Below the pieces are notes generated by a model that saw only the letters and a program-made list of their open reading frames with translations, ran no database searches and was not told where the DNA came from. A stretch of 64,000 nucleotides of DNA from Rhizobium sp. C4 (GTDB lineage Bacteria; Pseudomonadota; Alphaproteobacteria; Rhizobiales; Rhizobiaceae). Shown piece after piece: positions 19,015 through 28,513 of this stretch. Numbering within the stretch: position 1 is the stretch's first letter; every line of letters begins with the position of its first letter. The stretch covers positions 62,001 through 126,000 of the forward strand of contig NZ_JAJNCX010000004.1 of NCBI RefSeq assembly GCF_021026315.1, given 5' to 3'. Position numbers and translations under genes: made by a program.

Positions 19015-20417
19015 AAATGCCCCAGAGCATCGGGCTCGTTCATTTCATCGGCATCGGCGGCATCGGCATGAGCGGCATTGCCGAGGTGCTGCATAATCTC
19101 GGCCACCGCGTGCAGGGCTCCGACCAGTCCGACAGCGCCAACGTGCAGCGTCTGCGCGCCAAGGGGATCGACGTGTTCGTCGGTCACAAGGCGGAGAACC
19201 TGGGCGACGCCGAAGTCGTCGTTGTCTCGACCGCCATCAAGAAGAACAATCCCGAGCTGATCGCCGCGCGCGAGAAGCTGCTGCCGGTCGTGCGCCGCGC
19301 CGAGATGCTGGCCGAACTGATGCGCTTCCGCAATGCAATCGCCATCGGCGGCACGCATGGCAAGACGACGACCACCTCGATGGTGGCGGCCCTTCTCGAA
19401 GCCGGCGGGCTCGACCCGACCGTCATCAACGGCGGCATCATCAATGCCTATGGCACCAACGCCCGCATGGGCGAGGGTGAGTGGATGGTGGTGGAAGCCG
19501 ACGAATCCGACGGCACCTTCCTGAAGCTTCCCGCCGATGTGGCGATCGTGACCAACATCGACCCGGAACACCTCGATCACTACGGCAGTTTCGATGCCGT
19601 GCGCGCGGCGTTCAAGCAGTTCGTCGAGAACGTGCCGTTCTACGGCTTCGGCGTGATGTGTCTCGACCATCCGGAAGTGCAGGCGCTGGTCAGCCGCATC
19701 GAGGACCGCAAGGTCGTGACCTATGGTGCCAACCCGCAGGCCGACGTACGCTTCATGAATATCCGCATGGAAGGGCCGGTTTCGGTCTTCGACGTGGAAA
19801 TCCGCCGCCGCCGCACCGGCGAGACGATCCTGATCGACAATCTGCGCCTGCCGATGCCCGGCCGACACAATGTGTCGAATGCGACGGCTGCCGTTGCCGT
19901 TGCCCACAGGCTTGGGATTTCGACGGACGCGATCCGCAAGGGCATTTCGTCCTTCGGCGGCGTCAAGCGTCGCTTCACCCTTGTCGGCGACTGGAATGGC
20001 GTCTCGGTCTATGACGACTACGGCCACCATCCCGTCGAGATCAAGGCGGTGCTGCGTGCGGCCCGCGAGGCCTGCCAGGGCCGCATCATCGCGGTTCACC
20101 AGCCGCATCGCTACAGCCGCGTCGCAAGCCTCTTCGAAGACTTTGCCGGCTGCTTCAACGACGCCGACACGATCATGATCGCGCCGATCTATGCGGCGGG
20201 CGAGGACCCGATCGAGGGCGTGAGCGCGGAAGAGCTTGTCTCGCGCATCAAGTCCGCCGGCCATCGCGATGCGCGCTTCGTCTCGGGTGCTGCAGATATC
20301 GCGCCCGTGGTCGCAGCCCTTGCCAAGCCGGGTGATTTCGTAGTCATGTTGGGGGCTGGCAACATCACAAGCTGGGCGGCAGCATTGCCGGAAGAATTGA
20401 AGAAGATTGCAGGATAA
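19011..20417 (+). CDS. murC: UDP-MurNAc:L-alanine ligase MurC
   Basis: This 468-aa protein has the N-terminal [17 protein letters not shown], the ATP loop [31 protein letters not shown] and [10 protein letters not shown] in the C-terminal domain, all characteristic of MurC. It adds L-Ala, the first amino acid, to UDP-MurNAc. ATG 19011 overlaps the murG stop; murB follows after 5 bp. Confidence 0.97.
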   Translation: MKMPQSIGLVHFIGIGGIGMSGIAEVLHNLGHRVQGSDQSDSANVQRLRAKGIDVFVGHKAENLGDAEVVVVSTAIKKNNPELIAAREKLLPVVRRAEMLAELMRFRNAIAIGGTHGKTTTTSMVAALLEAGGLDPTVINGGIINAYGTNARMGEGEWMVVEADESDGTFLKLPADVAIVTNIDPEHLDHYGSFDAVRAAFKQFVENVPFYGFGVMCLDHPEVQALVSRIEDRKVVTYGANPQADVRFMNIRMEGPVSVFDVEIRRRRTGETILIDNLRLPMPGRHNVSNATAAVAVAHRLGISTDAIRKGISSFGGVKRRFTLVGDWNGVSVYDDYGHHPVEIKAVLRAAREACQGRIIAVHQPHRYSRVASLFEDFAGCFNDADTIMIAPIYAAGEDPIEGVSAEELVSRIKSAGHRDARFVSGAADIAPVVAALAKPGDFVVMLGAGNITSWAAALPEELKKIAG

Positions 20418-20422
20418 TTTGC

Positions 20423-21397
20423 ATGAAACAGGTTGACGGTCAGAAACTCTTGGAGTCCTTCGGCGATGCCATGAAGGATGTGCGCGGCCGCATGACGCCG
20501 GACGCACCGATGGACCGTGTGACCTGGTTCCATGCCGGCGGTCTTGCCGAGCTGATGTTCCAGCCGCATGACGTCGAAGATCTCGTCACCTTCCTCAAGG
20601 GGCTGCCGGACGAGGTGCCGCTGACGGTTGTCGGCGTCGGCTCCAACCTTCTGGTGCGCGATGGCGGCATCAAGGGCGTCGTCGTGCGCCTGTCGGCCAA
20701 GGGCTTCGGCGATGTCGAACTGGTCGGCGAGAACCGCATCAAGGCCGGCGCGATCTGCCCGGACAAGAACCTGTCCGCCATGGCGCTCGACAACGGCATC
20801 GGTGGCTTTGCCTTCTACTACGGCATTCCCGGCTCCATCGGCGGCGCACTGCGCATGAATGCCGGTGCCAATGGCGGCGACACGAGCGAACGTCTGATCG
20901 AGGCGCATGCCGTGGACCGCAAGGGCAACCTCCATGTGCTTTCCAAGGCCGAGATGGGCTATGCCTACCGCCATTCCTCCGCGCCGGAAGGCCTGATCTT
21001 CACGCATGGCGTGTTTGAAGGCCATGCCGACGACAAGACGAAGATCCGACAGGAAATGGACGCCGTGCGCCATCACCGCGAGACGGTGCAGCCGGTGCGC
21101 GAGAAGACCGGCGGCTCGACCTTCAAGAACCCGGAAGGCCACTCTGCCTGGGTGCTGATCGACGAGGCCGGCTGCCGCGGCCTGATGAATGGCGGCGCGC
21201 AGATGTCGCCGCTCCATTGCAACTTCATGATCAACACGGGGCAGGCGACCGCCCATGATCTCGAATATCTCGGCGAGATGGTCCGCGCCCGCGTGTTCGA
21301 ACATTCCGGCATCAAGCTGGAATGGGAGATCAAGCGGCTCGGCAACTTCATGCCGGGGCTGGAGATCAAGCCGTTTCTGGGCGTGACCACCGACTGA
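20423..21397 (+). CDS. murB: UDP-N-acetylenolpyruvoylglucosamine reductase MurB
   Basis: This 324-aa FAD/NADPH enzyme of the type II (shorter) MurB class makes UDP-MurNAc. Motifs are [31 protein letters not shown] for [23 protein letters not shown], and [14 protein letters not shown] with the catalytic Ser. It is the last gene of the first dcw transcript: an intrinsic terminator starts 10 bp after its stop, which splits the cluster before the propeller gene. Confidence 0.97.
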   Translation: MKQVDGQKLLESFGDAMKDVRGRMTPDAPMDRVTWFHAGGLAELMFQPHDVEDLVTFLKGLPDEVPLTVVGVGSNLLVRDGGIKGVVVRLSAKGFGDVELVGENRIKAGAICPDKNLSAMALDNGIGGFAFYYGIPGSIGGALRMNAGANGGDTSERLIEAHAVDRKGNLHVLSKAEMGYAYRHSSAPEGLIFTHGVFEGHADDKTKIRQEMDAVRHHRETVQPVREKTGGSTFKNPEGHSAWVLIDEAGCRGLMNGGAQMSPLHCNFMINTGQATAHDLEYLGEMVRARVFEHSGIKLEWEIKRLGNFMPGLEIKPFLGVTTD

Positions 21398-21407
21398 AAA
21401 CATCGAG

Positions 21408-21437
21408 CGCTGGCGGAGACGCCGGCGTTTGTCTTTT
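21408..21437 (+). terminator. Intrinsic terminator after murB
   Basis: CGCTGGCG (21408-21415) pairs with CGCCGGCG (21420-21427; one G-U pair), loop GAGA, followed by TTTGTCTTTTT. It separates the mraZ-murB part from the downstream propeller/ubiquitin-fold pair. Confidence 0.7.
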
Positions 21438-21509
21438 TCACAAAGGTTGACTTCAACATATCGAAAGCTTGCGCTATGGTAATTCCTGACCAGTGGAGAG
21501 GGGGACATC

Positions 21510-22592
21510 ATGGCCAAGCGCGTTATCCTGTTGATCGGTACGAAGAAGGGCACGTTCATTGCGGAAAGCGATGAAACGCGGCAGGACTGGGCCCTGAGGG
21601 GGCCTTACTGCGATGCCTGGCCGATCAACCATGTGATCGGCGATGCTGCCACGGGTACGATCTATGCGGCCGGCGGCAACGAATGGTTCGGACCGTCTGT
21701 CTGGAAGTCGACCGATCTGGGGCAGATATGGACGCGCTCCGGCAACGGGTTCAACTATTCGGAGGGCGAGGAGCCTGTGAAATCGGCCTGGAGCCTGGCC
21801 AAGTCGCATGGACGCCTGCATGTCGGCGTCGAGCCGGCGGGGCTTTTCGTCAGCGCTGACGACGGCGATAATTTCGAACAGGTTGAATCACTTCGTGCGC
21901 ATCCTTCACGTGAGACATGGGTTCCGGGCGCGGGCGGGCTGATCCTCCATTCCATCGTTCCGCACCCTGATGACCCGAACGAGCTCTGGGTGGCGATCTC
22001 GACGGCGGGCGTTTTCCATACGGCCGATGGCGGCAAGACGTTTGATGCGCGCAACAAGGGGACCCGCGCCGGCTTCATGCCGGAGGGGATGCAATATCCC
22101 GAAACGGGGCAATGCGTGCACTGCATCGTCATGGCGGCCGGCCGGCCCGATCGGCTCTACCAGCAGAATCACACCGGCATGTATCGCTGCGACGATGGCG
22201 GGGAACAGTGGGTTAGCATCGAAGAAGGGCTTCCGTCCGAATTCGGCTTTCCGGCCGCCGCCCATCCCCATGATGCGGATACTGTCTATTTCATTCCCTT
22301 GAACGGTGCGATCGAAGGTCGCTATGTGCCGGATGGCAAGGCGGCGGTGTGGAGGAGCCGTGACGCGGGGGCGACGTGGTCTGCGCTGCGCAGCGGCTTG
22401 CCGCAGGAGAATGCCTTCTTCGGCGTGCTCCGGCAGGCAATGGCGACCGACAATCTCGATCAGGCCGGCATCTATTTCGGCACGAACACCGGCACGCTTT
22501 ACGGCAGCCGCGATGAGGGCGATGATTGGGGCGTGATCGCGCAGCACCTGCCGGTGATCCATTCGGTGGAGACCATGGTGATTCATGACTGA
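21510..22592 (+). CDS. Six-Asp-box beta-propeller protein (BNR / VPS10-like), function unknown
   Basis: This 360-aa cytoplasmic protein (no signal peptide) is built of six repeats, each with an Asp box SxDxGxxW/F: residues 67-74, 115-122, 171-178, 227-234, 283-290 and 333-340, spaced 48-56 apart. This predicts a six-bladed propeller. The set resembles 'sialidase-like' or 'WD40/YVTN/BNR' proteins, but I see no FRIP motif or sialidase Arg triad, so a hydrolase name is not supported. GAGAGGGGG precedes ATG 21510. Its stop overlaps the next gene by 8 bp, so it forms a two-gene unit with the MoaD/ThiS-like protein. Confidence 0.7.
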   Translation: MAKRVILLIGTKKGTFIAESDETRQDWALRGPYCDAWPINHVIGDAATGTIYAAGGNEWFGPSVWKSTDLGQIWTRSGNGFNYSEGEEPVKSAWSLAKSHGRLHVGVEPAGLFVSADDGDNFEQVESLRAHPSRETWVPGAGGLILHSIVPHPDDPNELWVAISTAGVFHTADGGKTFDARNKGTRAGFMPEGMQYPETGQCVHCIVMAAGRPDRLYQQNHTGMYRCDDGGEQWVSIEEGLPSEFGFPAAAHPHDADTVYFIPLNGAIEGRYVPDGKAAVWRSRDAGATWSALRSGLPQENAFFGVLRQAMATDNLDQAGIYFGTNTGTLYGSRDEGDDWGVIAQHLPVIHSVETMVIHD

Positions 22593-22869
22593 ACCGTCTG
22601 CCGCGTCGTGCGAAGTCGTTTTGCCCGACGCGCTTTTGAGGCTCTATCCGGAGGCGGAGCGGCGTCTGACTGTTGCCGCCGCCGATGTCGGCGCGCTGAT
22701 CGATGCGCTCGATCAGCGCTGGCCGGGCATGGGCGCGTGTCTCAAAGATTCGCGCCCGTCCGTCCGGAAGCACATTTCCATCATGATTGACGGAGAGAGG
22801 ACGGCGCTGGAGACGAAAATCGTACCCGGTGCAACGGTCTTCGTGCTGACTGCCGTCAGCGGCGGCTGA
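22585..22869 (+). CDS. MoaD/ThiS-like ubiquitin-fold protein ending in Gly-Gly
   Basis: This 94-aa protein has the beta-grasp pattern of the MoaD/ThiS family: VEVVLPDALL-type first strand, ALIDALDQRWPGM helix, HISIMIDG strand and ATVFVLTAVSGG at the very end. The terminal GG is the adenylation/thiocarboxylation site in sulfur carriers and in ubiquitin-like modifiers. No E1-like ThiF/MoeB gene, molybdopterin gene or thiamine gene is nearby. Its start lies inside the end of the propeller gene (8-bp overlap), so the two are very probably co-translated and act together. Confidence 0.75.
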   Translation: MTEPSAASCEVVLPDALLRLYPEAERRLTVAAADVGALIDALDQRWPGMGACLKDSRPSVRKHISIMIDGERTALETKIVPGATVFVLTAVSGG

Positions 22870-23139
22870 TGTCCGGCGCACGCCGCTGAGGGTCACATTG
22901 GACAGCGTTCAACCCACGCCTCAAAGCCCTGATTTCATGGGGGTTCGACGCTCGTGCCTTTCTTGCCATTTCCAAAATATTTTTGTCGGCAAAGCCCTGC
23001 GGTTAACGAAAGTAAACGCTTCATTAACCATTCCTAGGTCTATTGGTTAACGATTTTCGCGGTATTGCGCTCGGGGTTCACAAAAGGCTCGTGCAAGCCT
23101 CCGGCGGGAAAATATCGTGTAGAGAGATTGGGGTGTATC
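22870..23139. other. Intergenic region before ddlB with repeated GGTTAACG
   Basis: These 270 bp carry no gene I can support. GGTTAACG occurs exactly at 23001-23008 and 23045-23052, with an inverted ATTAACC at 23023-23029 between them, in an AT-rich patch. This is likely the promoter region of ddlB-ftsQAZ. The motifs resemble CtrA half-sites, but no full TTAA-N7-TTAA is present. Confidence 0.4.
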
Positions 23140-24066
23140 GTGGGCGTCAAGCATGTCGCAGTTCTGATGGGCGGGTTTTCTTCCGAGCGGCCGGTAAGCC
23201 TCTCGTCGGGAAGCGCGTGCGCTGACGCGCTTGAGGCCGTGGGCTATCGTGTTACGCGGGTCGATGTCGGTCACGATATCGCAAGCGTTCTGCTCGATCT
23301 GAAGCCCGACGTGGTCTTCAATGCCCTGCATGGCCCCTTCGGCGAGGATGGTAAGGTCCAGGGTGTTCTCGAGTATCTGGAGATTCCCTACACGCATTCC
23401 GGCGTTCTTGCCTCTGCGCTTGCCATGGATAAGGCTGTTGCCAAGACGGTGGTCAAGGCTGCCGGCGTGCCGGTCGCCGAAGCCAAGGTGCTTAGCCGAT
23501 TCGATTTTACGCATGAACATCCGATCAAGCCGCCCTATGTCGTGAAGCCGGTCGCGGAAGGCTCGTCCTTCGGCGTCGTCATCGTCAAGGAAGACCAGTC
23601 GCATCCGCCGCAGGTCATCACCTCGTCGGAATGGCGCTATGGCGATCGCGTCATGGCGGAGCGCTATGTCTATGGTCGCGAGCTGACCTGCGCCGTGATG
23701 GGCGATGTGGCGCTCGGCGTCATCGAAATCGTCTCGAAGGCGAACAGCTTCTACGATTATGATTCGAAATATGCTGCCGGCGGCTCTGAGCACATTCTTC
23801 CTGCGCAGATTTCACCGAAAATTTACCAAAAAATACAAACACTGGCGCTGAAGGCACATCAGGCGGTCGGCTGCCGGGGCGTGAGCCGATCGGACTTCAG
23901 GTATGACGACCGTTTTTCGGAAGACGGAGAGCTTATCTGGCTTGAGATCAACACGCAGCCGGGCATGACCCCGACCTCTCTTGTGCCTGAAATGGCCGCG
24001 CATGCGGGTCATTCCTTTGGTGAATTCCTCAAGTGGATGGTGGAGGACGCGTCGTGTTTGCGTTGA
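23140..24066 (+). CDS. ddlB: D-alanine:D-alanine ligase DdlB
   Basis: This 308-aa ATP-grasp ligase makes D-Ala-D-Ala for MurF. Motifs are [20 protein letters not shown] at the start, [44 protein letters not shown], and [13 protein letters not shown] with the Mg-binding Glu/Asn. The GTG at 23140 (VGVKHVAV) gives the usual length; the longer frame to 23065 adds 25 residues with no family likeness. Its 3' end overlaps ftsQ by 13 bp. Confidence 0.93.
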   Translation: MGVKHVAVLMGGFSSERPVSLSSGSACADALEAVGYRVTRVDVGHDIASVLLDLKPDVVFNALHGPFGEDGKVQGVLEYLEIPYTHSGVLASALAMDKAVAKTVVKAAGVPVAEAKVLSRFDFTHEHPIKPPYVVKPVAEGSSFGVVIVKEDQSHPPQVITSSEWRYGDRVMAERYVYGRELTCAVMGDVALGVIEIVSKANSFYDYDSKYAAGGSEHILPAQISPKIYQKIQTLALKAHQAVGCRGVSRSDFRYDDRFSEDGELIWLEINTQPGMTPTSLVPEMAAHAGHSFGEFLKWMVEDASCLR

Positions 24067-24986
24067 GACGTCGGGGCAGGGCATATTACGGTCTTGGCGG
24101 CGCGGCTGTATCCGATCCGGATGCTGCGGGCGTGCTGCCGCGTCCGGTCCGCCGCGCCTTCCGTCTGGCGGTCTCGCTGGCGGATGGCCGTGTCACCGTT
24201 CCGCGCTTTGCCGGCATTGCCGGCGCGCTGGCGCTTTTTGCTGCGACGGGTCTCTACGGCATGGTGCTTGGTGGCCACACCGGTGCCGTTGCGGAAGCAA
24301 CGACCTCGGCCATCGGTTTTTCCATCGACAATGTGAAGGTCTCCGGCAACCTGCAGACCTCCGAAATCGACATCCTGCAGCAGCTCGGCCTCGACGGGTC
24401 GTCCTCGGTCGTCTTTCTCAGCGCCGCCAATGCCCGCGAGCGGCTGATCTCGCTGCCATGGGTGGAGAATGCGGAAGTCCGCAAGGTCTATCCGAACACG
24501 GTCGAGATCAAGCTTTCCGAGCGCGTTGCCTACGGCATCTGGCAGCATGGCGACGAGCTTTCGCTGATCGAGAAGGATGGCAAGGTCATTGCGCCGCTGC
24601 GCGACAACAAGTTTGCGAGCCTGCCGCTCTTCGTTGGCGATGGTGCCCAGCTTGAAGCTGCGGCTTTCGCAGAGCAGCTTTCCAACTGGCCCGACCTGCA
24701 GGCCCGCATCAAGGCCTATATCTGCATCGGCGGTCGCCGCTGGGATCTGCGCATGGACAACGGTGTCGTTGTCCGTCTGCCGGAAGAGAATATCGCCCGT
24801 GCCATGCATGCCCTTTCGACGCTCGAGCAGGACCAGCAGGTTCTGGAGCGCGATATTGAAACTGTTGATCTGCGTCTGCCCGATCGCACCACGATCCAGC
24901 TGACGCAGGATGCAGCAGTGCGCCGCGACAAGGCTGTCGCCGATCGCGCGAAAATGCTCAAGAAGCTGATGGAGAAGGGCGCGTGA
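24054..24986 (+). CDS. ftsQ: Cell division protein FtsQ
   Basis: This 310-aa bitopic protein has a basic cytoplasmic tail, a transmembrane helix (about residues 53-72), a POTRA domain starting at [18 protein letters not shown], and the FtsQ beta domain ([21 protein letters not shown]). It links FtsL/FtsB to the divisome in the periplasm. The GTG at 24054 is chosen because GGAGG (24042-24046) lies seven bases upstream. It overlaps ddlB and is coupled to ftsA by GTGA. Confidence 0.92.
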   Translation: MFALRRRGRAYYGLGGAAVSDPDAAGVLPRPVRRAFRLAVSLADGRVTVPRFAGIAGALALFAATGLYGMVLGGHTGAVAEATTSAIGFSIDNVKVSGNLQTSEIDILQQLGLDGSSSVVFLSAANARERLISLPWVENAEVRKVYPNTVEIKLSERVAYGIWQHGDELSLIEKDGKVIAPLRDNKFASLPLFVGDGAQLEAAAFAEQLSNWPDLQARIKAYICIGGRRWDLRMDNGVVVRLPEENIARAMHALSTLEQDQQVLERDIETVDLRLPDRTTIQLTQDAAVRRDKAVADRAKMLKKLMEKGA

Positions 24987-26311
24987 GTCTGTTTGGTTCT
25001 TCCTTCGGTCTACCCCGCCTGAGGCCGCTCTCTTCGAAGCGTTCGCATGTGGTCTCGGTGCTCGACATCGGTTCGACGAAGATTGTCTGCATGATCGGCA
25101 AGCTGACGCCGCGTCCGGAAAGCGAAGTGCTTCCGGGTCGCACGCACAATGTCGAGATCCTCGGCATCGGCCATCACAAGTCGCGTGGCGTCAAGAATGG
25201 CGTCATCATCGATCTGGAAGCCGCCGAAGGCGTCGTCCGTCTCGCCGTCGATGCGGCCGAGCGCATGGCGGGCCTGACGGTCGAAAGCCTGATCGTCAAC
25301 GTCTCCTGCGGCCGTCTCGGCAGCGACATCTACACCGCCTCGATCGATCTGGGTGGCCAGGAAGTCCAGGAAACCGACCTGCGTCGTGTTCTCCAGGCCG
25401 CCAGCCAGTCGTCGATGAAGCAGGATCGCGCCATGCTGCACGCGCTGCCGACGGGCTATTCGCTCGATGGCGAACGCGGCATCAAGGACCCGGTCTCGAT
25501 GTATGGCGACCTGCTCGGTGTCGACATGCATGTCGTCACCGCAGAACGCCCGGCGCTGAAGAATCTCGAATTGGCCGTAAACCGCGCGCATCTGTCTGTC
25601 GAAGGCATGATCGCAACACCCTATGCCAGCGGCCTTGCTGCGCTGGTAGATGACGAGGCTGAACTCGGCTGCGCGGCCATCGACATGGGCGGCGGCACGA
25701 CGACGATCTCGGTCTTCGCGGAAGGCCGGCTTGTGCACACGGATGCCGTCAACCTCGGCGGCCATCATGTGACGACGGATCTGGCGCGCGGTCTTTCGAC
25801 CCGCATCGAGGATGCAGAACGACTGAAGACGGTCCACGGTTCGGCGATTGCGACGACCATGGACGAGCGTGAAATCCTGTCGGTGCCGCCGATGGACGGC
25901 GATATCGAGAGCCAGCCGGTCAATGTACCGCGTGCGCTCGTTTCGCGAATTGTCCGCGCCCGCATCGAGGAAACGCTGGAGCTGATCCGCGACCGCATCC
26001 ACAAGTCGGGTTTCTCCCCGGTCGTGGGGAAGCGGGTGGTGCTGACAGGCGGCGCAAGCCAGCTGATCGGCCTGCCGGAAACGGCGCGCAAGATCCTGGC
26101 CCGCAACGTGCGCGTTGGCCGTCCGCTGGGTGTCTCGGGCCTGCCGGCGGCAGCCAAGGGGCCGGCATTCTCCACGGCCGTGGGGTTGATGATCTATCCG
26201 CAGGTCGCAGAGCTCGAGCAGCTCGCGACCCAGAGCGGCCTCTTCAGCGGGTTCGGCAACGGCAGTGGCCGGATCGCCCGCATGGGGCAGTGGCTCAAAG
26301 ACAGTTTCTGA
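24983..26311 (+). CDS. ftsA: Cell division protein FtsA
   Basis: This 442-aa actin-like ATPase tethers FtsZ to the membrane. It has the phosphate-1 loop SVLDIGSTKIVCMIG near residue 28, the 1C subdomain, and the phosphate-2 region AAIDMGGGTTTISVF with GHHVTTDLARGL. The amphipathic C-terminal end (RIARMGQWLKDSF) is the membrane-targeting helix. The start is GTG 24983, overlapping the ftsQ stop. It lies 78 bp before the chosen ftsZ start. Confidence 0.96.
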   Translation: MSLFGSSFGLPRLRPLSSKRSHVVSVLDIGSTKIVCMIGKLTPRPESEVLPGRTHNVEILGIGHHKSRGVKNGVIIDLEAAEGVVRLAVDAAERMAGLTVESLIVNVSCGRLGSDIYTASIDLGGQEVQETDLRRVLQAASQSSMKQDRAMLHALPTGYSLDGERGIKDPVSMYGDLLGVDMHVVTAERPALKNLELAVNRAHLSVEGMIATPYASGLAALVDDEAELGCAAIDMGGGTTTISVFAEGRLVHTDAVNLGGHHVTTDLARGLSTRIEDAERLKTVHGSAIATTMDEREILSVPPMDGDIESQPVNVPRALVSRIVRARIEETLELIRDRIHKSGFSPVVGKRVVLTGGASQLIGLPETARKILARNVRVGRPLGVSGLPAAAKGPAFSTAVGLMIYPQVAELEQLATQSGLFSGFGNGSGRIARMGQWLKDSF

Positions 26312-26389
26312 CCGCCAAGGCGGTCGTGAGTGAACAACATGAATTTGCCGTTACGGCGAAACGGCAAGAACCAGGAAGGAACGGGTACC

Positions 26390-28243
26390 ATGACTATCAA
26401 GTTGCAGAAGCCGGATATCACTGAGCTGAAGCCACGCATCACCGTATTCGGTGTCGGCGGTGGCGGCGGTAACGCAGTCAACAACATGATCAATTCCGGT
26501 CTGCAGGGTGTGGAGTTCGTTGTCGCGAACACCGACGCCCAGGCGCTCACCATGAGCAAGGCCGACCGCATCATCCAGATGGGTGTGCAGGTCACCGAAG
26601 GTCTCGGCGCGGGTTCGCAGCCGGAAGTCGGTCGCGCCGCCGCTGAAGAATGCATCGATGAAATCATCGATCACCTGAACGGCACCCACATGTGCTTCGT
26701 CACCGCCGGCATGGGCGGCGGCACGGGCACGGGTGCGGCACCGATCGTCGCCCAGGCCGCCCGCAACAAGGGCATCCTGACCGTCGGCGTCGTCACGAAG
26801 CCGTTCCACTTCGAAGGCCAGCGCCGCATGCGCCTCGCCGATCAGGGCATCGCCGAACTGCAGAAGTCGGTCGACACGCTGATCGTTATCCCGAACCAGA
26901 ACCTGTTCCGCATCGCCAACGACAAGACGACCTTCGCAGACGCGTTTGCGATGGCCGACCAGGTGCTCTATTCGGGCGTTGCCTGCATCACCGACCTGAT
27001 GGTCAAGGAAGGCCTCATCAACCTCGATTTCGCCGACGTCCGTTCCGTCATGCGCGAAATGGGCCGTGCGATGATGGGCACCGGCGAAGCTTCGGGCGAT
27101 GGCCGCGCCATGGCCGCAGCAGAAGCCGCCATTGCCAACCCGCTGCTCGACGAAACCTCGATGAAGGGTGCGCAAGGGTTGCTGATCTCCATCACCGGCG
27201 GTCGCGACATGACGCTCTTCGAAGTTGACGAAGCAGCGACCCGCATCCGCGAAGAAGTCGACCAGGACGCCAACATCATCCTCGGCGCAACCTTCGACGA
27301 ATCGCTGGAAGGCATCATCCGCGTTTCGGTCGTCGCCACCGGCATCGACCGCAATGTTTCCTCCGAGGACGTCCGCCCGGCCGCTCCGGTGCGCCCGATC
27401 GCTCGTCCGGCGGCAGCCGTGACTTCCGCTCCGGTTGCCGCCATCTCGCCGGCCTATCAGCAGCCGGCCGCCAAGACCGTTGATCCGGTCGCCGAAACCA
27501 TCCGCCAGGCGGAAGTCGCCATGGAGCGCGAGCTTGAAATTGCAACGCAGTCGGCTCCGGCCGCTGCACCGCAGCCCGCTGCCCAGCAGGACACGTTCCG
27601 CCCGCAGAGCCGTCTCTTCACGGCACCGCCGGCAGAGGTTGCTCCGGTTGCTCCGCGTCCCGCTCCGCAGCCGGTTGCTGCCGCACCCGTCGCAGCGCCG
27701 GCTCCGCAGCCGCGCTTCGAGCCGGTTGCCGCTGCTCCCCGCGTCGAGGAGCCGCGTCGCGCCGAGCCGATGATGGACATGTCGCCCCGCATGGAGCAGC
27801 CCGCTCCGATGCCGGTCGCGCCGCAGCCGATGGTCGCCGCCGTCGCGCCTGAGCCCGTCATGCAGCCGGTGATGGAACGCCGCGAGCCCGACATGGCCCG
27901 CATGCCGCGCATCGAGGACTTCCCGCCGGTCGTGAAGGCCGAGATGGATCATCGTACGCGTGACGTGCCGTCGCATGGTGACGAGCGTGGCCCGATGGGT
28001 CTCCTGAAGCGCCTGACGAACTCGCTCGGCCGCAAGGAAGACGAGATGCCGGCAGCTCCGGCCGAGATGGCAGCGCCGCAGGCCGCCCAGCAGCAGCGTC
28101 GTGGTCTTTCGGCAGAAGCCAGCCTCTACGCTCCGCGTCGCGGCCAGCTCGATGACCTCGGTCGTTCGGCTCCGAAGCCGGTCTCTTCGCATGAAGACGA
28201 CCAGCTCGAAATCCCGGCCTTCCTGCGCCGTCAGTCGAACTGA
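26390..28243 (+). CDS. ftsZ: Cell division GTPase FtsZ, long-linker type
   Basis: This 617-aa tubulin homologue forms the Z ring. The GTP-binding signature GGGTGTG is at residues 109-115, and [20 protein letters not shown] marks the T7 loop region. The globular core ends about residue 320. A linker of about 270 residues rich in Ala, Pro, Val and Gln follows, and the conserved tail [10 protein letters not shown] closes the protein and should bind FtsA. AGGAAGGA (26373-26380) supports ATG 26390. The long linker is typical of rhizobial FtsZ1. A strong terminator follows. Confidence 0.97.
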   Translation: MTIKLQKPDITELKPRITVFGVGGGGGNAVNNMINSGLQGVEFVVANTDAQALTMSKADRIIQMGVQVTEGLGAGSQPEVGRAAAEECIDEIIDHLNGTHMCFVTAGMGGGTGTGAAPIVAQAARNKGILTVGVVTKPFHFEGQRRMRLADQGIAELQKSVDTLIVIPNQNLFRIANDKTTFADAFAMADQVLYSGVACITDLMVKEGLINLDFADVRSVMREMGRAMMGTGEASGDGRAMAAAEAAIANPLLDETSMKGAQGLLISITGGRDMTLFEVDEAATRIREEVDQDANIILGATFDESLEGIIRVSVVATGIDRNVSSEDVRPAAPVRPIARPAAAVTSAPVAAISPAYQQPAAKTVDPVAETIRQAEVAMERELEIATQSAPAAAPQPAAQQDTFRPQSRLFTAPPAEVAPVAPRPAPQPVAAAPVAAPAPQPRFEPVAAAPRVEEPRRAEPMMDMSPRMEQPAPMPVAPQPMVAAVAPEPVMQPVMERREPDMARMPRIEDFPPVVKAEMDHRTRDVPSHGDERGPMGLLKRLTNSLGRKEDEMPAAPAEMAAPQAAQQQRRGLSAEASLYAPRRGQLDDLGRSAPKPVSSHEDDQLEIPAFLRRQSN

Positions 28244-28266
28244 GACGGTTCACCCAAGCTTACCCA

Positions 28267-28300
28267 CGCCCGGCCGTCACATGGCCGGGCGTTTTCGTTT
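28267..28300 (+). terminator. Intrinsic terminator after ftsZ
   Basis: CGCCCGGCC (28267-28275) pairs perfectly with GGCCGGGCG (28283-28291), loop GTCACAT, then TTTTCGTTTT. It ends the dcw cluster and separates it from lpxC. Confidence 0.85.
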
Positions 28301-28366
28301 TAAGACATTGGAAACATTTCGATCTCGACTTCGCTTCAAAACGTTACAAAGCGATAAAAACAGTGA

Positions 28367-28395
28367 TTTGGCCTTTTCTGGCGAGGGGACTATCT
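28367..28395 (+). promoter_or_regulatory. Candidate housekeeping promoter of lpxC
   Basis: TTTGGC (28367-28372), a 17-bp spacer and CTATCT (28390-28395) resemble the rhizobial sigma-70 pattern CTTGAC-N17-CTATAT. It lies 118 bp before the lpxC start and after the ftsZ terminator. Confidence 0.4.
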
Positions 28396-28513
28396 AGTTT
28401 CATGACAACGGGTTCATGTATGTGAGTCCGCGCCGACATGAAGCAAATGCTCCAGGTGTCAGCGAGTATGCGTGATGGCGGCATCGGCCGCGGGTAATGA
28501 TCGGAAGGTTCTG

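Noticed and set aside
21510-22592. Annotating the propeller protein as a sialidase
   Set aside because: Asp boxes are present, but the FRIP motif and the arginine triad of sialidases are not visible and there is no signal peptide.
23001-23052. A full CtrA site before ddlB
   Set aside because: Only half-like GTTAAC motifs are present; no TTAA-N7-TTAA occurs in the gap.
26351-28192. A 613-codon open frame opposite ftsZ
   Set aside because: It is a shadow of the biased codons of ftsZ and its Ala/Pro linker; it has no recognisable domain.
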